Shown here in pieces: positions 1 through 8,637 of a stretch of 64,000 bases of DNA; within the stretch, counting starts at the first letter, position 1; each line of letters opens with the position of its first letter. The notes under the pieces were generated by a model. It did no database searches. It was not told the DNA's origin and saw only the letters and a list, made by a program, of their open reading frames with translations. Origin of the DNA: Bacteroidales bacterium (GTDB taxonomy: Bacteria > Bacteroidota > Bacteroidia > Bacteroidales > F082); assembly GCA_016282015.1 (NCBI GenBank), contig JAEEJS010000002.1:1-64000 (forward strand). Reading direction: 5' to 3'. Both the position numbers and the translations under genes were made by a program.

Positions 1-2226
1 GAATATCCACCATGAGAGGCTGATGCGGTGCGAGTAGCCTTCGAGCCAGCGATGCACCACAAGCCATGCCACCGGGATGCCGATGACGAACGCCACACCC
101 ACCATCTTCATGAACGATAGCACCAGCTCGCGCAACACGCCATTGTAGTCGGCGCCGAACACCTTTTTCACCGCTACGCTGCGACGCTGCTGCTGCATGT
201 AGTACGAGCTCATCGCGAACAAGCCGAGACCCGAAACCAACATCGAGAGCAAGGTAAAAATCAACACTATGCGGAGGATGCGGCTCTCGTCGACAAAACA
301 ATTGTCAATCATCTCCTCGATATAATTGGCGCCAAACAGCTTGCCGGGCATCACTTCGTTCGTCACCTTTTCCAATCTGGCATAAGCCTCTTTGTGGTCG
401 CCCCTGACCTTCACGAGAATGGTCCATGGCCAGTCTTCATCCCAGTCTTCACCTCTGTTATATATCAAAGCCGACGACTGCTGTGCCTCCAACGGTCTGA
501 TTTTGAAGTCATAATAGATGCCTCCGATTTTGAAAGTCCCATTCTGAGCGGACTCGAACTCCGTTGCCGATTCGTCGATTCCAATCTCCTTAAATGCGTA
601 TTCATTGAGCCAAAATGCAGGATTTGCAAGCTGGTTGTCCTGCTTCACTCGGATGCCGAGGATGTCGAAATAATGCTGGTCGCCCTGAATCTGCTGGAAC
701 GAGACCCAGTTACCGTCGCTAAGCTCCATGGTCCAGTTGTTGGTGCCTTGCAGCGGTATGCCGTCGCCTTGTCCCACATCTTCCACAAACGGCTCAGCGC
801 GATAGGCTTCAAGCAACGGCCTAATTTCGCCCAGTTGGCCGTAAGCGTTGCCAATCATCAAGATATCTTTGGTGTTATAACCCAGATCGGCGGTTATGAG
901 GTTGCGAATCTGCAAGTACATCGTCAGGGCGGCGACGAGCATCACCACGGTGATGACATTTTGCAGCGTGATGATGATTCGGCTGTACACCGTCTTGGTC
1001 TTCAACCGCAGCGAGCCGCGCACAATCTCGATAGGCTGCGCCTTCTGTATCAGCAAGGCTGGCACGATACCGGCGATGAAGCCGAGAATCACCATCAACG
1101 CAATGACAACTAAAATATTAACTAAACTTACTGCTCCGAAAATGGAGATTTGATAATCCAAGACACGTGTTGCCGCCGGTGACAATGCCTCGGCAAGCAA
1201 AATCGCCAGTCCCATCGCCACGGCACAAAGCAGGGTGCTCTCCCCTATCATCTTCATGAAAATGCCTGTTTTTGTTGCCCCAACGAGCCTTCTCGTCGCC
1301 ATCTCCTTGGCACGGAATCCGATAAGGGCTGTGGAGAGGTTCACATAGTTCAAAATCGCGAAGAGCAAGAGCATCAGGCACATGGCGAGAAGCAGGTTCA
1401 CAAACGAGCGGTCGCCGAAATTCAACGCTCCCGTCCAGTCGTAGTTGCCGTTGTTGAGGAAATACATGTCGCGCAACGGGATGATGCGTATCTCGTCATA
1501 TTTGTGTTTGTAAATCCAGAAATTCTCCTCGCACCAGTTCAAGATGTCGTCGTGACGTGCCATCAAATCGGCACCAGGATAGGTCATAACAAAAGTGACA
1601 CCTGCCGCTGCGTTGCTCATGTATTCGTCATGCGAATGGTTGATTTTTGTTATAATTTCGCCACGGATAAGCACATCGGGTGTCTTGAGGATACTGTTGC
1701 CGAAGTCTTTAAAGACACCGCAAACGGTCAGCGGGTATGATTCGTTTCCGTTTTCAATCGACATCTGTCGTCCGATGGGGTCTTTGTCGCCGAAATGCGC
1801 GTTGGCGAACTCCTCGCTCACCATGCAGCGGTCACCCGAGATTCTCCAGTCGTCTTTCGAGCCTTTCACAAGGTCGTAGCTAAACATCTCGAAGAAGCAT
1901 GAGTCGACAGCGATGGTGTTGCCATAGACGGTCTCGCCGTCAATTTTGTATTCCGAGGCGATTGACACATTGGCCACGCATGTCGATTTCTCGATTTCAG
2001 GAAACTGCCCGCGCAGATGCTTGTCGAGCCAGTACCCCATATTGACGCTCTCTTCGTTGGTGATGACGTAGATACGGTCGGCGTTCTTCTGGAATGCGTC
2101 AGTTGAGAGTTGTCGCTGCACATACACCGCCAGCAGCAGCACGAATGCCATCGAGACTGTCAGCCCAAGCAGGTTAATCAGGGCGTAAAGCTTATTTCTT
2201 TTAAGGAAGTTTAGGAATGAGTTCAT
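1..2226 (-). CDS. ABC transporter permease, FtsX/MacB type (C-terminus cut by window edge)
   Basis: I translated this strand by hand from the ATG at 2226; it stays open for 742 codons to the window edge, so only the last residues are missing. The layout is that of a large eight-helix FtsX-family permease: an N-terminal helix (about residues 14-35), a long periplasmic MacB-like domain, an FtsX core with helices near 285-425, a second anchor helix near 445 (VITVVMLVAALTMYLQ), a second periplasmic domain, and a closing FtsX core that contains QQRRSVAVKKVFGA. The gene follows the HlyD adaptor by 11 bases and a TolC gene lies upstream, so this is the inner-membrane part of a tripartite exporter or a lipoprotein/peptide extrusion machine. 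No ATPase is in view; it may lie beyond the left edge. Substrate unknown. Confidence 0.88.
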   Translation of the reverse strand, partial: MNSFLNFLKRNKLYALINLLGLTVSMAFVLLLAVYVQRQLSTDAFQKNADRIYVITNEESVNMGYWLDKHLRGQFPEIEKSTCVANVSIASEYKIDGETVYGNTIAVDSCFFEMFSYDLVKGSKDDWRISGDRCMVSEEFANAHFGDKDPIGRQMSIENGNESYPLTVCGVFKDFGNSILKTPDVLIRGEIITKINHSHDEYMSNAAAGVTFVMTYPGADLMARHDDILNWCEENFWIYKHKYDEIRIIPLRDMYFLNNGNYDWTGALNFGDRSFVNLLLAMCLMLLLFAILNYVNLSTALIGFRAKEMATRRLVGATKTGIFMKMIGESTLLCAVAMGLAILLAEALSPAATRVLDYQISIFGAVSLVNILVVIALMVILGFIAGIVPALLIQKAQPIEIVRGSLRLKTKTVYSRIIITLQNVITVVMLVAALTMYLQIRNLITADLGYNTKDILMIGNAYGQLGEIRPLLEAYRAEPFVEDVGQGDGIPLQGTNNWTMELSDGNWVSFQQIQGDQHYFDILGIRVKQDNQLANPAFWLNEYAFKEIGIDESATEFESAQNGTFKIGGIYYDFKIRPLEAQQSSALIYNRGEDWDEDWPWTILVKVRGDHKEAYARLEKVTNEVMPGKLFGANYIEEMIDNCFVDESRILRIVLIFTLLSMLVSGLGLFAMSSYYMQQQRRSVAVKKVFGADYNGVLRELVLSFMKMVGVAFVIGIPVAWLVVHRWLEGYSHRISLSWWIF

Positions 2227-2237
2227 GGTTAATTTTA

Positions 2238-3494
2238 TTAGAATATCAAAACATCTGAATCTCCGAAATTATCATACGATGAAGTAATCACCCTTTCTCC
2301 TGGTTCGAGACCGTCGATCACCTCGTAATACTGAGGGTTCTGGCGACCGATGCGGATATCACGGCGAGTGGCTTTTGTACCATCTGATGACACCACATAT
2401 ATCCATTTGCCTCCGGTCTTCTGATAGAAGGCACCACGAGGGATGAGCACCGTCTCCACGGGCTGGCCGAGCTGCAGGTTGAGGTAGTAGGTCTGGCCGC
2501 TGCGGATGTTCTCGGGCTGTTGCTCCATGAACTTGAAGTCGGCCTTGAACTTGCCGTCGCGCACCTCAGGATACACTTTTCTAATCTGCGCCTGATAACG
2601 CTCGCTCTGACGCTCGAAGGTGGCCTGCAGACCTGCCGTCACACGGTCGATATAATGCTCATCAATCTGAGCCTCAATCTTATAGCTGTCGAGGTTGTTG
2701 ATCTGCCCGATCTTGGCACCGGCACTCACTGACTGACCGAGGACGACATCCAGAAGTCCCAGCTCACCATCGATAGGGGCTTTTATCGTGAGGTTATCCT
2801 TACGTTTGCGAATCATCAACATGTTTTGGCGCATGTTTTCGAGGCTCTCCTGCATGCGGATAATCTGCACCGAGCGGTAGAGGCTGTCTTGCTTGGCGCG
2901 GTTTTCCACCAGCTTGAGGCGACTGTCAGAGAGGTAGTAGTCTTCCTCGGCTTTCAGATAGTCTTCTTTAGAAATGAGACCGTCGTCGTACAGCGATTTC
3001 TGTGCCTCGTAGTTACGTTTGTTGCGGCGCACGTCCATCTGCAGCTGCAGCTTCTCCTGCTCCACGCTCAGCTTCTGCTGCTCCATCTGTATCAAGGTGT
3101 TGCGGAGGATGTTTTCCTTCTCGGCAAGGTCGGCTTCTGAGTTCAGAATCTGCATGTCGAGGCTCTCGTTGCTCAAGATAAGTATCACGTCGCCTTTCTT
3201 GACCTTGCTGCCTTCTTCGGTGACGATCTCCTGCACCACGCCGCCTTCAAGCGGACTAATCTGAATTGTCGTTATCGGTGCCACCTGACCGCTGATGCGG
3301 ATGTAGTCGTTAAACTGTCCGAGGCTTACGGTGTTGATGCTGATGTTGTCGGCATCGATGCGGAGTTTCTTCGAGTCATCACGAAACACCAGCCAGAGTA
3401 TGAAGATTAACAGCAATGCGCCGAGCCAATACGGCAGTGCCTTCTTGGTAAAAGCGAGGTTAAGGCCTTTTTTCTTTTCAATTTTTCTATCCAT
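2238..3494 (-). CDS. HlyD/MacA-family periplasmic adaptor subunit
   Basis: This 418-residue membrane-fusion protein should bridge the inner-membrane permease and the outer-membrane TolC channel. The N-terminus is cytoplasmic and basic, followed by one membrane segment at about residues 22-40 (ALPYWLGALLLIFILWLVF). Next come a biotinyl/lipoyl-like half (GGVVQEIVTEEGSKVKKGD, near 85-105), a long coiled-coil hairpin at about 115-235 rich in Glu/Gln/Lys, the second lipoyl half (KAPIDGELGLLDVVLGQSV) and beta-barrel domains to the end. Length is normal for the family. It lies between the TolC gene and the FtsX permease on the same strand, 11 bases before the latter, so the three are probably co-transcribed. 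Substrate not deducible. Confidence 0.9.
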   Translation of the reverse strand: MDRKIEKKKGLNLAFTKKALPYWLGALLLIFILWLVFRDDSKKLRIDADNISINTVSLGQFNDYIRISGQVAPITTIQISPLEGGVVQEIVTEEGSKVKKGDVILILSNESLDMQILNSEADLAEKENILRNTLIQMEQQKLSVEQEKLQLQMDVRRNKRNYEAQKSLYDDGLISKEDYLKAEEDYYLSDSRLKLVENRAKQDSLYRSVQIIRMQESLENMRQNMLMIRKRKDNLTIKAPIDGELGLLDVVLGQSVSAGAKIGQINNLDSYKIEAQIDEHYIDRVTAGLQATFERQSERYQAQIRKVYPEVRDGKFKADFKFMEQQPENIRSGQTYYLNLQLGQPVETVLIPRGAFYQKTGGKWIYVVSSDGTKATRRDIRIGRQNPQYYEVIDGLEPGERVITSSYDNFGDSDVLIF

Positions 3495-3530
3495 GATATT
3501 TAGTTTTATTTTATTTCTTTTTTTGTTTGA

Positions 3531-3604
3531 GATTTATTCGCCTTGGCGAATGCTTTCGCTTCGCTCAGGTCTCCACTACGCTTCGCTCCAGTCGAAATGA
3601 CGGG
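3531..3604. repeat. GC-rich intergenic repeat with internal inverted repeat
   Basis: A 74-base block in the otherwise AT-rich gap between the TolC and HlyD genes. It contains a perfect 7-bp inverted repeat ATTCGCC-TT-GGCGAAT (3536-3551), then alternating TTCGCT/GCTTCGCTC words, ending CAGTCGAAATGACGG. From memory, dispersed repeats with endings of this kind occur between genes in many Bacteroidetes genomes. The composition differs sharply from both flanks. It could fold in the mRNA and change the TolC:adaptor ratio. Confidence 0.6.
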
Positions 3605-3611
3605 GCGCATA

Positions 3612-4949
3612 TTATTGTTCAAGATACGGAACTCCCTTATAATACATTACAACGGATTTTTTTATAAAGTGCTGCATCTGGGCGTTGAGTTTCTCGGCAA
3701 GGGCGTTCAGATAGGTGTTCGATGCGGTCTGATATTCAATAGACGATATCAGTCCTTGCTCGAATCGTTTTGCGTTGAGGTTGAATGCCTCGTGTTGCAA
3801 TGTTGCGCGTGTCTCAGCTTGGCGCAAGGCATCGGCGGCGCCGTCGCGGTCAGCGACGGCGCGGCTCACCTCGGCCTCGACTTGTTGCAGCGACTGCTGG
3901 TACTCAGCCTCCGCGCGCTCGAAAGCGTTCCGCTTTCTCGCGATGTTCGAATGCCTTGCCAAGTGGTTAAAAATAGGTATGTTAAGTGACAACTGCACGT
4001 ACTCTCCACGATTGTTTTTCAGCTGGTCGCCATAAGGCTTGGGCTCATAACCCGCCATGCCCGGATAGGTGAAGTAGTTTGTCGAGAAGCCGCCATAGAG
4101 CGACAGTGTCGGCAAAATCTGCCAACGGGCTGTCCTCAACGACCTGCGGGCGTTGTTCATCGTCATCTCCGCCAAGAGCACTTCAGGCATTATCTCTTTG
4201 GCGTTGTCAACCAACGACTTGATATCCTCAGGCATATCAAAAACCATATCTTTACCAAAATCATTGTCGACCTTCAGAGGCTCCTCAATAGGCCAAAACA
4301 TCATGTCTTTCAAGGTGATGACAGCGTCGTTATGTCTGTTTTTGCAGTTTGTGAGCTGATACTGGCGCTCAGCAAGGTCGGCCTGCATCTGCACCACGTC
4401 GGCGTGCGACTTCTGACCGAGACGTTCCTGACGCTCAGCGAGTTGAACAGCTTTCTCCGCTGTCTCAACCTGCGCCACCAACGCTTTTTCAAGCTCTGAG
4501 AAATATATCACGTTGCAATAAGCCTCCATAGTGGCAAGACAAATCTGGTCTTCGATCTGCTGCGACTTGGTTTTGCCCATCAGCTGTGATGTCTTGGTGA
4601 TCTTCAAATTATTAACAGCCTCGAAGCCGTTGAATAAATCTATGCCTGCCGATAAATTATATCCATTGTGAAAAGACGTCACAGTGTTATACACGTTCGT
4701 CTCTGGGTCGATGCTTCTACCGAAGTTGTAGTAGGCATAGGTGTTTCCGCTCACTTGCGGCGTGAATGCCGTTAACACGGCATCACGCCGTGCCACTCTC
4801 GCATCGTCGTTGTCGGCATTCTGAATCCTCACCTTCGTCGAATGCTCCACAGCATACTGCATGCAATCCTTTAAACCCATCACCACAGTATCCTGTCCAT
4901 GCGTCAACATCGGAATCAAAAGTGTTAAAAAAAGAAATGACTTTTTCAT
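3612..4949 (-). CDS. TolC-family outer membrane efflux protein
   Basis: A 445-residue outer-membrane channel of the OEP/TolC family. A signal peptide (MKKSFLFLTLLIPMLTHGQ) is followed by two repeated OEP halves with long amphipathic helices: Gln/Ala/Glu-rich stretches near residues 145-215 and 330-420. AGIDLFNGFEAVNNLK and VQLSLNIPIFNHLARHSNI match the paired beta-strand regions of the family. It is the first gene of an operon with the HlyD adaptor and FtsX permease and should form the outer-membrane exit duct. A 7-bp inverted repeat GTGTAAA/TTTACAC lies upstream at 5044-5062, a possible operator, but I could not identify a clear TAnnTTTG promoter here. Confidence 0.92.
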   Translation of the reverse strand: MKKSFLFLTLLIPMLTHGQDTVVMGLKDCMQYAVEHSTKVRIQNADNDDARVARRDAVLTAFTPQVSGNTYAYYNFGRSIDPETNVYNTVTSFHNGYNLSAGIDLFNGFEAVNNLKITKTSQLMGKTKSQQIEDQICLATMEAYCNVIYFSELEKALVAQVETAEKAVQLAERQERLGQKSHADVVQMQADLAERQYQLTNCKNRHNDAVITLKDMMFWPIEEPLKVDNDFGKDMVFDMPEDIKSLVDNAKEIMPEVLLAEMTMNNARRSLRTARWQILPTLSLYGGFSTNYFTYPGMAGYEPKPYGDQLKNNRGEYVQLSLNIPIFNHLARHSNIARKRNAFERAEAEYQQSLQQVEAEVSRAVADRDGAADALRQAETRATLQHEAFNLNAKRFEQGLISSIEYQTASNTYLNALAEKLNAQMQHFIKKSVVMYYKGVPYLEQ

Positions 4950-5080
4950 ATTTAATGATTTTACATTATTAATAGCACAAAAGCCATGCCAAACTCATAA
5001 CACCTTTATTATCTGTATTTTAACAAACAAACAAAAAGAAAAAGTGTAAAGATTTTTTACACTGCTGTAAAATTTTTTGA

Positions 5081-5114
5081 CAAAAAAAGACGCCGTAAAC
5101 CGATACGACGTCTT
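5081..5114 (-). terminator. Intrinsic terminator after the OmpA/PD40 gene
   Basis: Read on the minus strand, an 11-bp stem with one mismatch (arms 5104-5114 and 5087-5097, loop 6) is followed by a run of T (the A run at 5082-5088). It lies 22 bases past the stop of the OmpA-family gene and separates the ffh-folD-ompA unit from the tolC operon. Confidence 0.8.
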
Positions 5115-5135
5115 AAATTAATAAAGATGTTTTTA

Positions 5136-6329
5136 TCAATAAATCACTCTCACCTCCACGCGGCGGTTTATGCCCTTGTTTTTCTCGTTGATATTTGGCA
5201 CGAGCGGACGGTTCTCACCGTAGCCGTTGGCTTCCATTCTGTCGGCCTCGATGCCTCTCTCTATCATGGCGTTTTTCACTGCCTCAGCACGCTCTACAGA
5301 AAGCGTTTTGTTGTGTGCTGAATCGCCGGTATTGTCAGTATATCCTGATATTTCGATGCGAATATTTGGATTCTCTGTCATATAGTATGCCAATGAGTCG
5401 AGCTCTGGTCCTGAAGCTATGGTGTCGATGACTGCGCTGTCAAATTCAAACTGTATGTTGCGCATCACGAAATGAGTGGTATCGGCTATTTCAGGAATGT
5501 TTATATCTTCATAATCAAAGACATAGATATCATAGCCACCAAAACCGCCGTCGCGGTCGGAAGATACATAGCATTTCTTGCCATCAGCACTGACCACGAA
5601 GCTGATTTCGTTTTTCTCAGTATTTACAGGTGCTCCAAGGTTTACGGGCTCGCTCCATGTGCCATTGAGCAGCCGGCGGCAAACGAAAATGTCGTAACCA
5701 CCCATGCCATCATGGCCTTCGGAGGCAAAAAACAGAGTGCGGCCGTCGGGATGGAGGAAGGGCGCCATCTCGCCGAAGCGGGTATTAGCTGCGGTTACAG
5801 CACTGGGCTTGTCCCAGCGGCCGTCTGCGAGGCGGCGGCTGTAATAGATATTGCTTTTATAATTCTTAGTATCTCTTACGAAATATAACTCTTTGCCGTT
5901 GGCACTGATGCATGGCTGCGATTCCATGGTGGCCGAGTTGACCGGCAAGTCGAGATTTATCGGGTCACCCCATTTATTATCAATAAGTTCCGATTTATAG
6001 ATATCGCCTCGTCCAAAGCCTCCCGGATACTCTATGCCAACAAAATAAACTGTTTTCATGTCAGTCGAGAAACTTACAGCCCCCATTCTGATGTCGTGAG
6101 TCCAGCCAAAATCCACAGGCTGGGCTAGCTGGCAATTGCCGTCCTTCACAACCGAAAAGAACACCTTGTCATCACCTTGTCGGCGTGTGAAATATATACG
6201 GCTACCGTCAGACAACAAGGCGTTTATATACTCGTCGCCGTCGGTGTTTACGTTAGCGCCGAGGTTCTGTGCATCGGCATTTAAAGAAAAAAATAAAGTG
6301 ACTATCAGCAACAACACACTGACAATCAC
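5136..6329 (-). CDS. OmpA-family protein with WD40-like (PD40) beta-propeller repeats
   Basis: A secreted envelope protein of about 397 residues. After a hydrophobic signal (VLLLIVTLFFSLNADAQ) come at least five PD40 blades, recognised by repeated DG.xxYF or YDI motifs (for example MGGYDIFVCR and FGGYDIYVFD, residues about 40-270). A C-terminal OmpA peptidoglycan-binding domain follows (about 290-397), with GYTDNTGD and LSVERAEAVKNAM. The order propeller-OmpA resembles PorE-type T9SS proteins, but the TPR region of that family is absent, so I do not assign porE. The start is uncertain: the codon at 6329 is GTG and leaves the signal without a basic residue, while in-frame codons just upstream read I-N-K. 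It is last in a unit with ffh and folD. Confidence 0.85.
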   Translation of the reverse strand: MIVSVLLLIVTLFFSLNADAQNLGANVNTDGDEYINALLSDGSRIYFTRRQGDDKVFFSVVKDGNCQLAQPVDFGWTHDIRMGAVSFSTDMKTVYFVGIEYPGGFGRGDIYKSELIDNKWGDPINLDLPVNSATMESQPCISANGKELYFVRDTKNYKSNIYYSRRLADGRWDKPSAVTAANTRFGEMAPFLHPDGRTLFFASEGHDGMGGYDIFVCRRLLNGTWSEPVNLGAPVNTEKNEISFVVSADGKKCYVSSDRDGGFGGYDIYVFDYEDINIPEIADTTHFVMRNIQFEFDSAVIDTIASGPELDSLAYYMTENPNIRIEISGYTDNTGDSAHNKTLSVERAEAVKNAMIERGIEADRMEANGYGENRPLVPNINEKNKGINRRVEVRVIY

Positions 6330-6358
6330 TTTGTTAATATAACCTTTATGAGTTATGA

Positions 6359-7237
6359 TTATTTTCTCTTTTTAGCTTGTAAAGTATTGTAAAGCAGCTC
6401 TACTATAGTCATAGGGCCGACTCCGCCCGGCACAGGGGTAATCTTTGATGCCACCTTTGCCACCTCGTCGAAATCCACGTCACCTTCAATATGATAACCC
6501 TTTTCGGCTGTAGGATCATCTATGCGGTGTATACCCACGTCTATGACCACGGCACCCGGTTTCACCATGTCTGCTTTGACGAACTTGGGCTTGCCTATGG
6601 CTACAACCAAAATGTCCGCCTGTAGTGTTATATCCTTAAGATTCTTCGTTTTGCTGTGGCAAATGGTCACTGTGGCGTCGGCACCTTTACGCGACAGCAT
6701 CACGCTTATAGGCGTGCCGACTATGTTGGAGCGGCCAAGCACCACCACATGTTTGCCAGCTGTTTCAACTCCACTGCGTTTGAGCAGTTCCATGATGCCG
6801 GCAGGTGTAGCAGGCAGGAAGCAAGGCTCGCCCAACTGCATCAAACCGATATTGAAAGGTGTGAATCCGTCAACATCCTTCTTTGGGTTGATTGAGTGGA
6901 TAACCTTGGTCTCGTTGATATGCTTTGGCAACGGCAACTGAATGATATAGCCGTCAATTTCCTCGTCTTTATTAAGAAAATCGATAAGGTTCAGCAGTTC
7001 TTCCTCAGTGGTTTTTTCAGGAAGGCGATACACCGAACTGGTCATTCCCACACCTTGACAGGCTTTCTCCTTGGAGGCTACGTATGTCTTGGAAGCGCCA
7101 TCCTCGCCCACTATCACTGCTGCGAGATGCGGGGCATCCATACCCTTGTCAAGCATTGAAGCCACCTCAGCGGCTATCTCTTTTTTCATTGCATCGGCTA
7201 TGGCTTTGCCGTCGATGATTTTATCTTCTATATTCAT
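6359..7237 (-). CDS. folD: Bifunctional methylenetetrahydrofolate dehydrogenase/cyclohydrolase
   Basis: FolD interconverts 5,10-methylene-THF, 5,10-methenyl-THF and 10-formyl-THF in the cytoplasm, feeding purine synthesis and initiator tRNA formylation. The 292 residues are the usual length. Seen in sequence: the catalytic lysine region YVASKEKACQGVGM (about 52-65), the QLPLPKH segment (about 100), the nucleotide-binding VVLGRSNIVGTPISVML (about 165), and the signature TPVPGGVGPMTIVELL near 265. It lies 27 bases downstream of ffh and 29 bases upstream of the OmpA/PD40 gene, so all three are probably read from the ffh promoter. Confidence 0.97.
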   Translation of the reverse strand: MNIEDKIIDGKAIADAMKKEIAAEVASMLDKGMDAPHLAAVIVGEDGASKTYVASKEKACQGVGMTSSVYRLPEKTTEEELLNLIDFLNKDEEIDGYIIQLPLPKHINETKVIHSINPKKDVDGFTPFNIGLMQLGEPCFLPATPAGIMELLKRSGVETAGKHVVVLGRSNIVGTPISVMLSRKGADATVTICHSKTKNLKDITLQADILVVAIGKPKFVKADMVKPGAVVIDVGIHRIDDPTAEKGYHIEGDVDFDEVAKVASKITPVPGGVGPMTIVELLYNTLQAKKRK

Positions 7238-7264
7238 TTTAAACTTTATACTTTCAACTTTAAA

Positions 7265-8599
7265 CTAGCGTCTGCGTTTAGCTTGCTGCATCATCTGCAT
7301 CATCTTCTTGGCTCCGCCTGTGGTAACCATACGCATCATCTTGGAGGTTTCCTCGAACTGTTTGATGAGACGGTTCACCTCTTCAATGCTGTTACCCGAA
7401 CCGTTGGCAATTCTGCGCTTACGGCTTCCGTTCATAAGCTTCGGATCCTCGCGCTCTGCAGGTGTCATTGAGCCGATTATAGCTTCTATGCTCTTGAAGG
7501 CGTCCTCGTCAATGTCAGCGTCTTTGATTTTGCTCATTCCCGGGATCATTCCGGCTAGATCCTTGATGTTACCCATCTTCTTGATCTGATGGATCTGTTT
7601 GAGGAAGTCGTTATAGTTGAATTCGTTCTTGGCGAGTTTTTTCTTGAGTTTGGCTGCCTCGTCAGCATCGAACTGTTCCTGGGCTCGCTCCACCAACGAC
7701 ACTATATCACCCATGCCGAGTATACGGTCGGCCATACGTTTGGGGTAGAATATGTCGAGAGCATCCATCTTCTCGCCCAGACCCACAAATTTGATAGGTT
7801 TCGAGACCACTGTGCGTATGGTGAGTGCAGCACCGCCGCGGGTATCGCCATCAAGTTTGGTAAGCACCACTCCGTCAAAGTCGAGACGATCGTTGAAGGC
7901 CTTGGCTGTGTTGACAGCATCCTGACCTGTCATGGCATCGACCACAAACAGAGTCTCCTGTGGCTTGACAGTCTCCTTGATTTTGGCAATCTCATTCATC
8001 ATCTCCTCGTCAACTGCCAAACGGCCGGCGGTATCGATGATAACTACATTCTTGCCGTCCTTGCGGGCCTTTGCGATGGCGTTTTCAGCTATCTGAACCG
8101 GATTTTTGTTGCCTTCTTCGGAGTAAACCTCCACTCCTACCTGTTCGCCCAACACCTTCAACTGGTCAATAGCAGCCGGACGATAGACGTCGCCTGCCAC
8201 CAGCATTACGGTTTTACCTTTTTTGGTCTTGAGGTAATTGGCAAGTTTAGCCGAGAAAGTAGTCTTACCTGAACCCTGAAGACCGGCAATGAGAACCACG
8301 GCCGGGTTGCCTTTGATGTTGATCTCGGAATGTTCGCCACCCATCAGTTCCGCCAATTCGTCGTGCACTATCTTCACCATCAGCTGGCTCGGTGACACAG
8401 ATGTCAGAATCTTCTGGCCTATGGCCTTCTCCTTGATATCGTTGGTAACGTCTTTTGCAATCTTATAGCTGACATCAGCGTCCAAAAGGGCTTTACGCAC
8501 CTCCTTAACTGTCTCAGCCACATTGATTTCGGTAATATATCCCTGTCCCTTCAGTATTTTGAACGAACGTTCCAGTTTCTCGGTTAATCCTTCAAACAT
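7265..8599 (-). CDS. ffh: Signal recognition particle GTPase (SRP54/Ffh)
   Basis: Ffh binds signal sequences of nascent inner-membrane proteins together with 4.5S RNA and delivers ribosomes to FtsY. The 444 residues show the N domain, then the G domain with P-loop GLQGSGKTTFSAKLA (about 105-119), DTAGRLAVDEEM (about 188) and TKLDGDTRGG (about 246). The Met-rich M domain ends in MMRMVTTGGAKKMMQMMQQ and a basic tail. No domain is missing. A clear TATCTTTG promoter lies about 20 bases before the start. Confidence 0.98.
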   Translation of the reverse strand: MFEGLTEKLERSFKILKGQGYITEINVAETVKEVRKALLDADVSYKIAKDVTNDIKEKAIGQKILTSVSPSQLMVKIVHDELAELMGGEHSEINIKGNPAVVLIAGLQGSGKTTFSAKLANYLKTKKGKTVMLVAGDVYRPAAIDQLKVLGEQVGVEVYSEEGNKNPVQIAENAIAKARKDGKNVVIIDTAGRLAVDEEMMNEIAKIKETVKPQETLFVVDAMTGQDAVNTAKAFNDRLDFDGVVLTKLDGDTRGGAALTIRTVVSKPIKFVGLGEKMDALDIFYPKRMADRILGMGDIVSLVERAQEQFDADEAAKLKKKLAKNEFNYNDFLKQIHQIKKMGNIKDLAGMIPGMSKIKDADIDEDAFKSIEAIIGSMTPAEREDPKLMNGSRKRRIANGSGNSIEEVNRLIKQFEETSKMMRMVTTGGAKKMMQMMQQAKRRR

Positions 8600-8618
8600 A
8601 TCCTATTTTTTAAAAACG

Positions 8619-8626
8619 CAAAGATA
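8619..8626 (-). promoter_or_regulatory. Bacteroidetes -7 promoter element for ffh
   Basis: TATCTTTG on the minus strand, an exact TAnnTTTG match, ends 19 bases before the ffh ATG in an AT-rich gap. Confidence 0.75.
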
Positions 8627-8637
8627 CGAATATTTTT

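Noticed and set aside
394-1113. 239-residue plus-strand ORF
   Set aside because: It is antisense to the FtsX-type permease, which reads through the whole region; no recognisable domain.
5044-5062. Hairpin GTGTAAA/TTTACAC as a terminator
   Set aside because: It lies before tolC and after an already complete terminator; an operator is possible but unsupported, so it is only mentioned under tolC.
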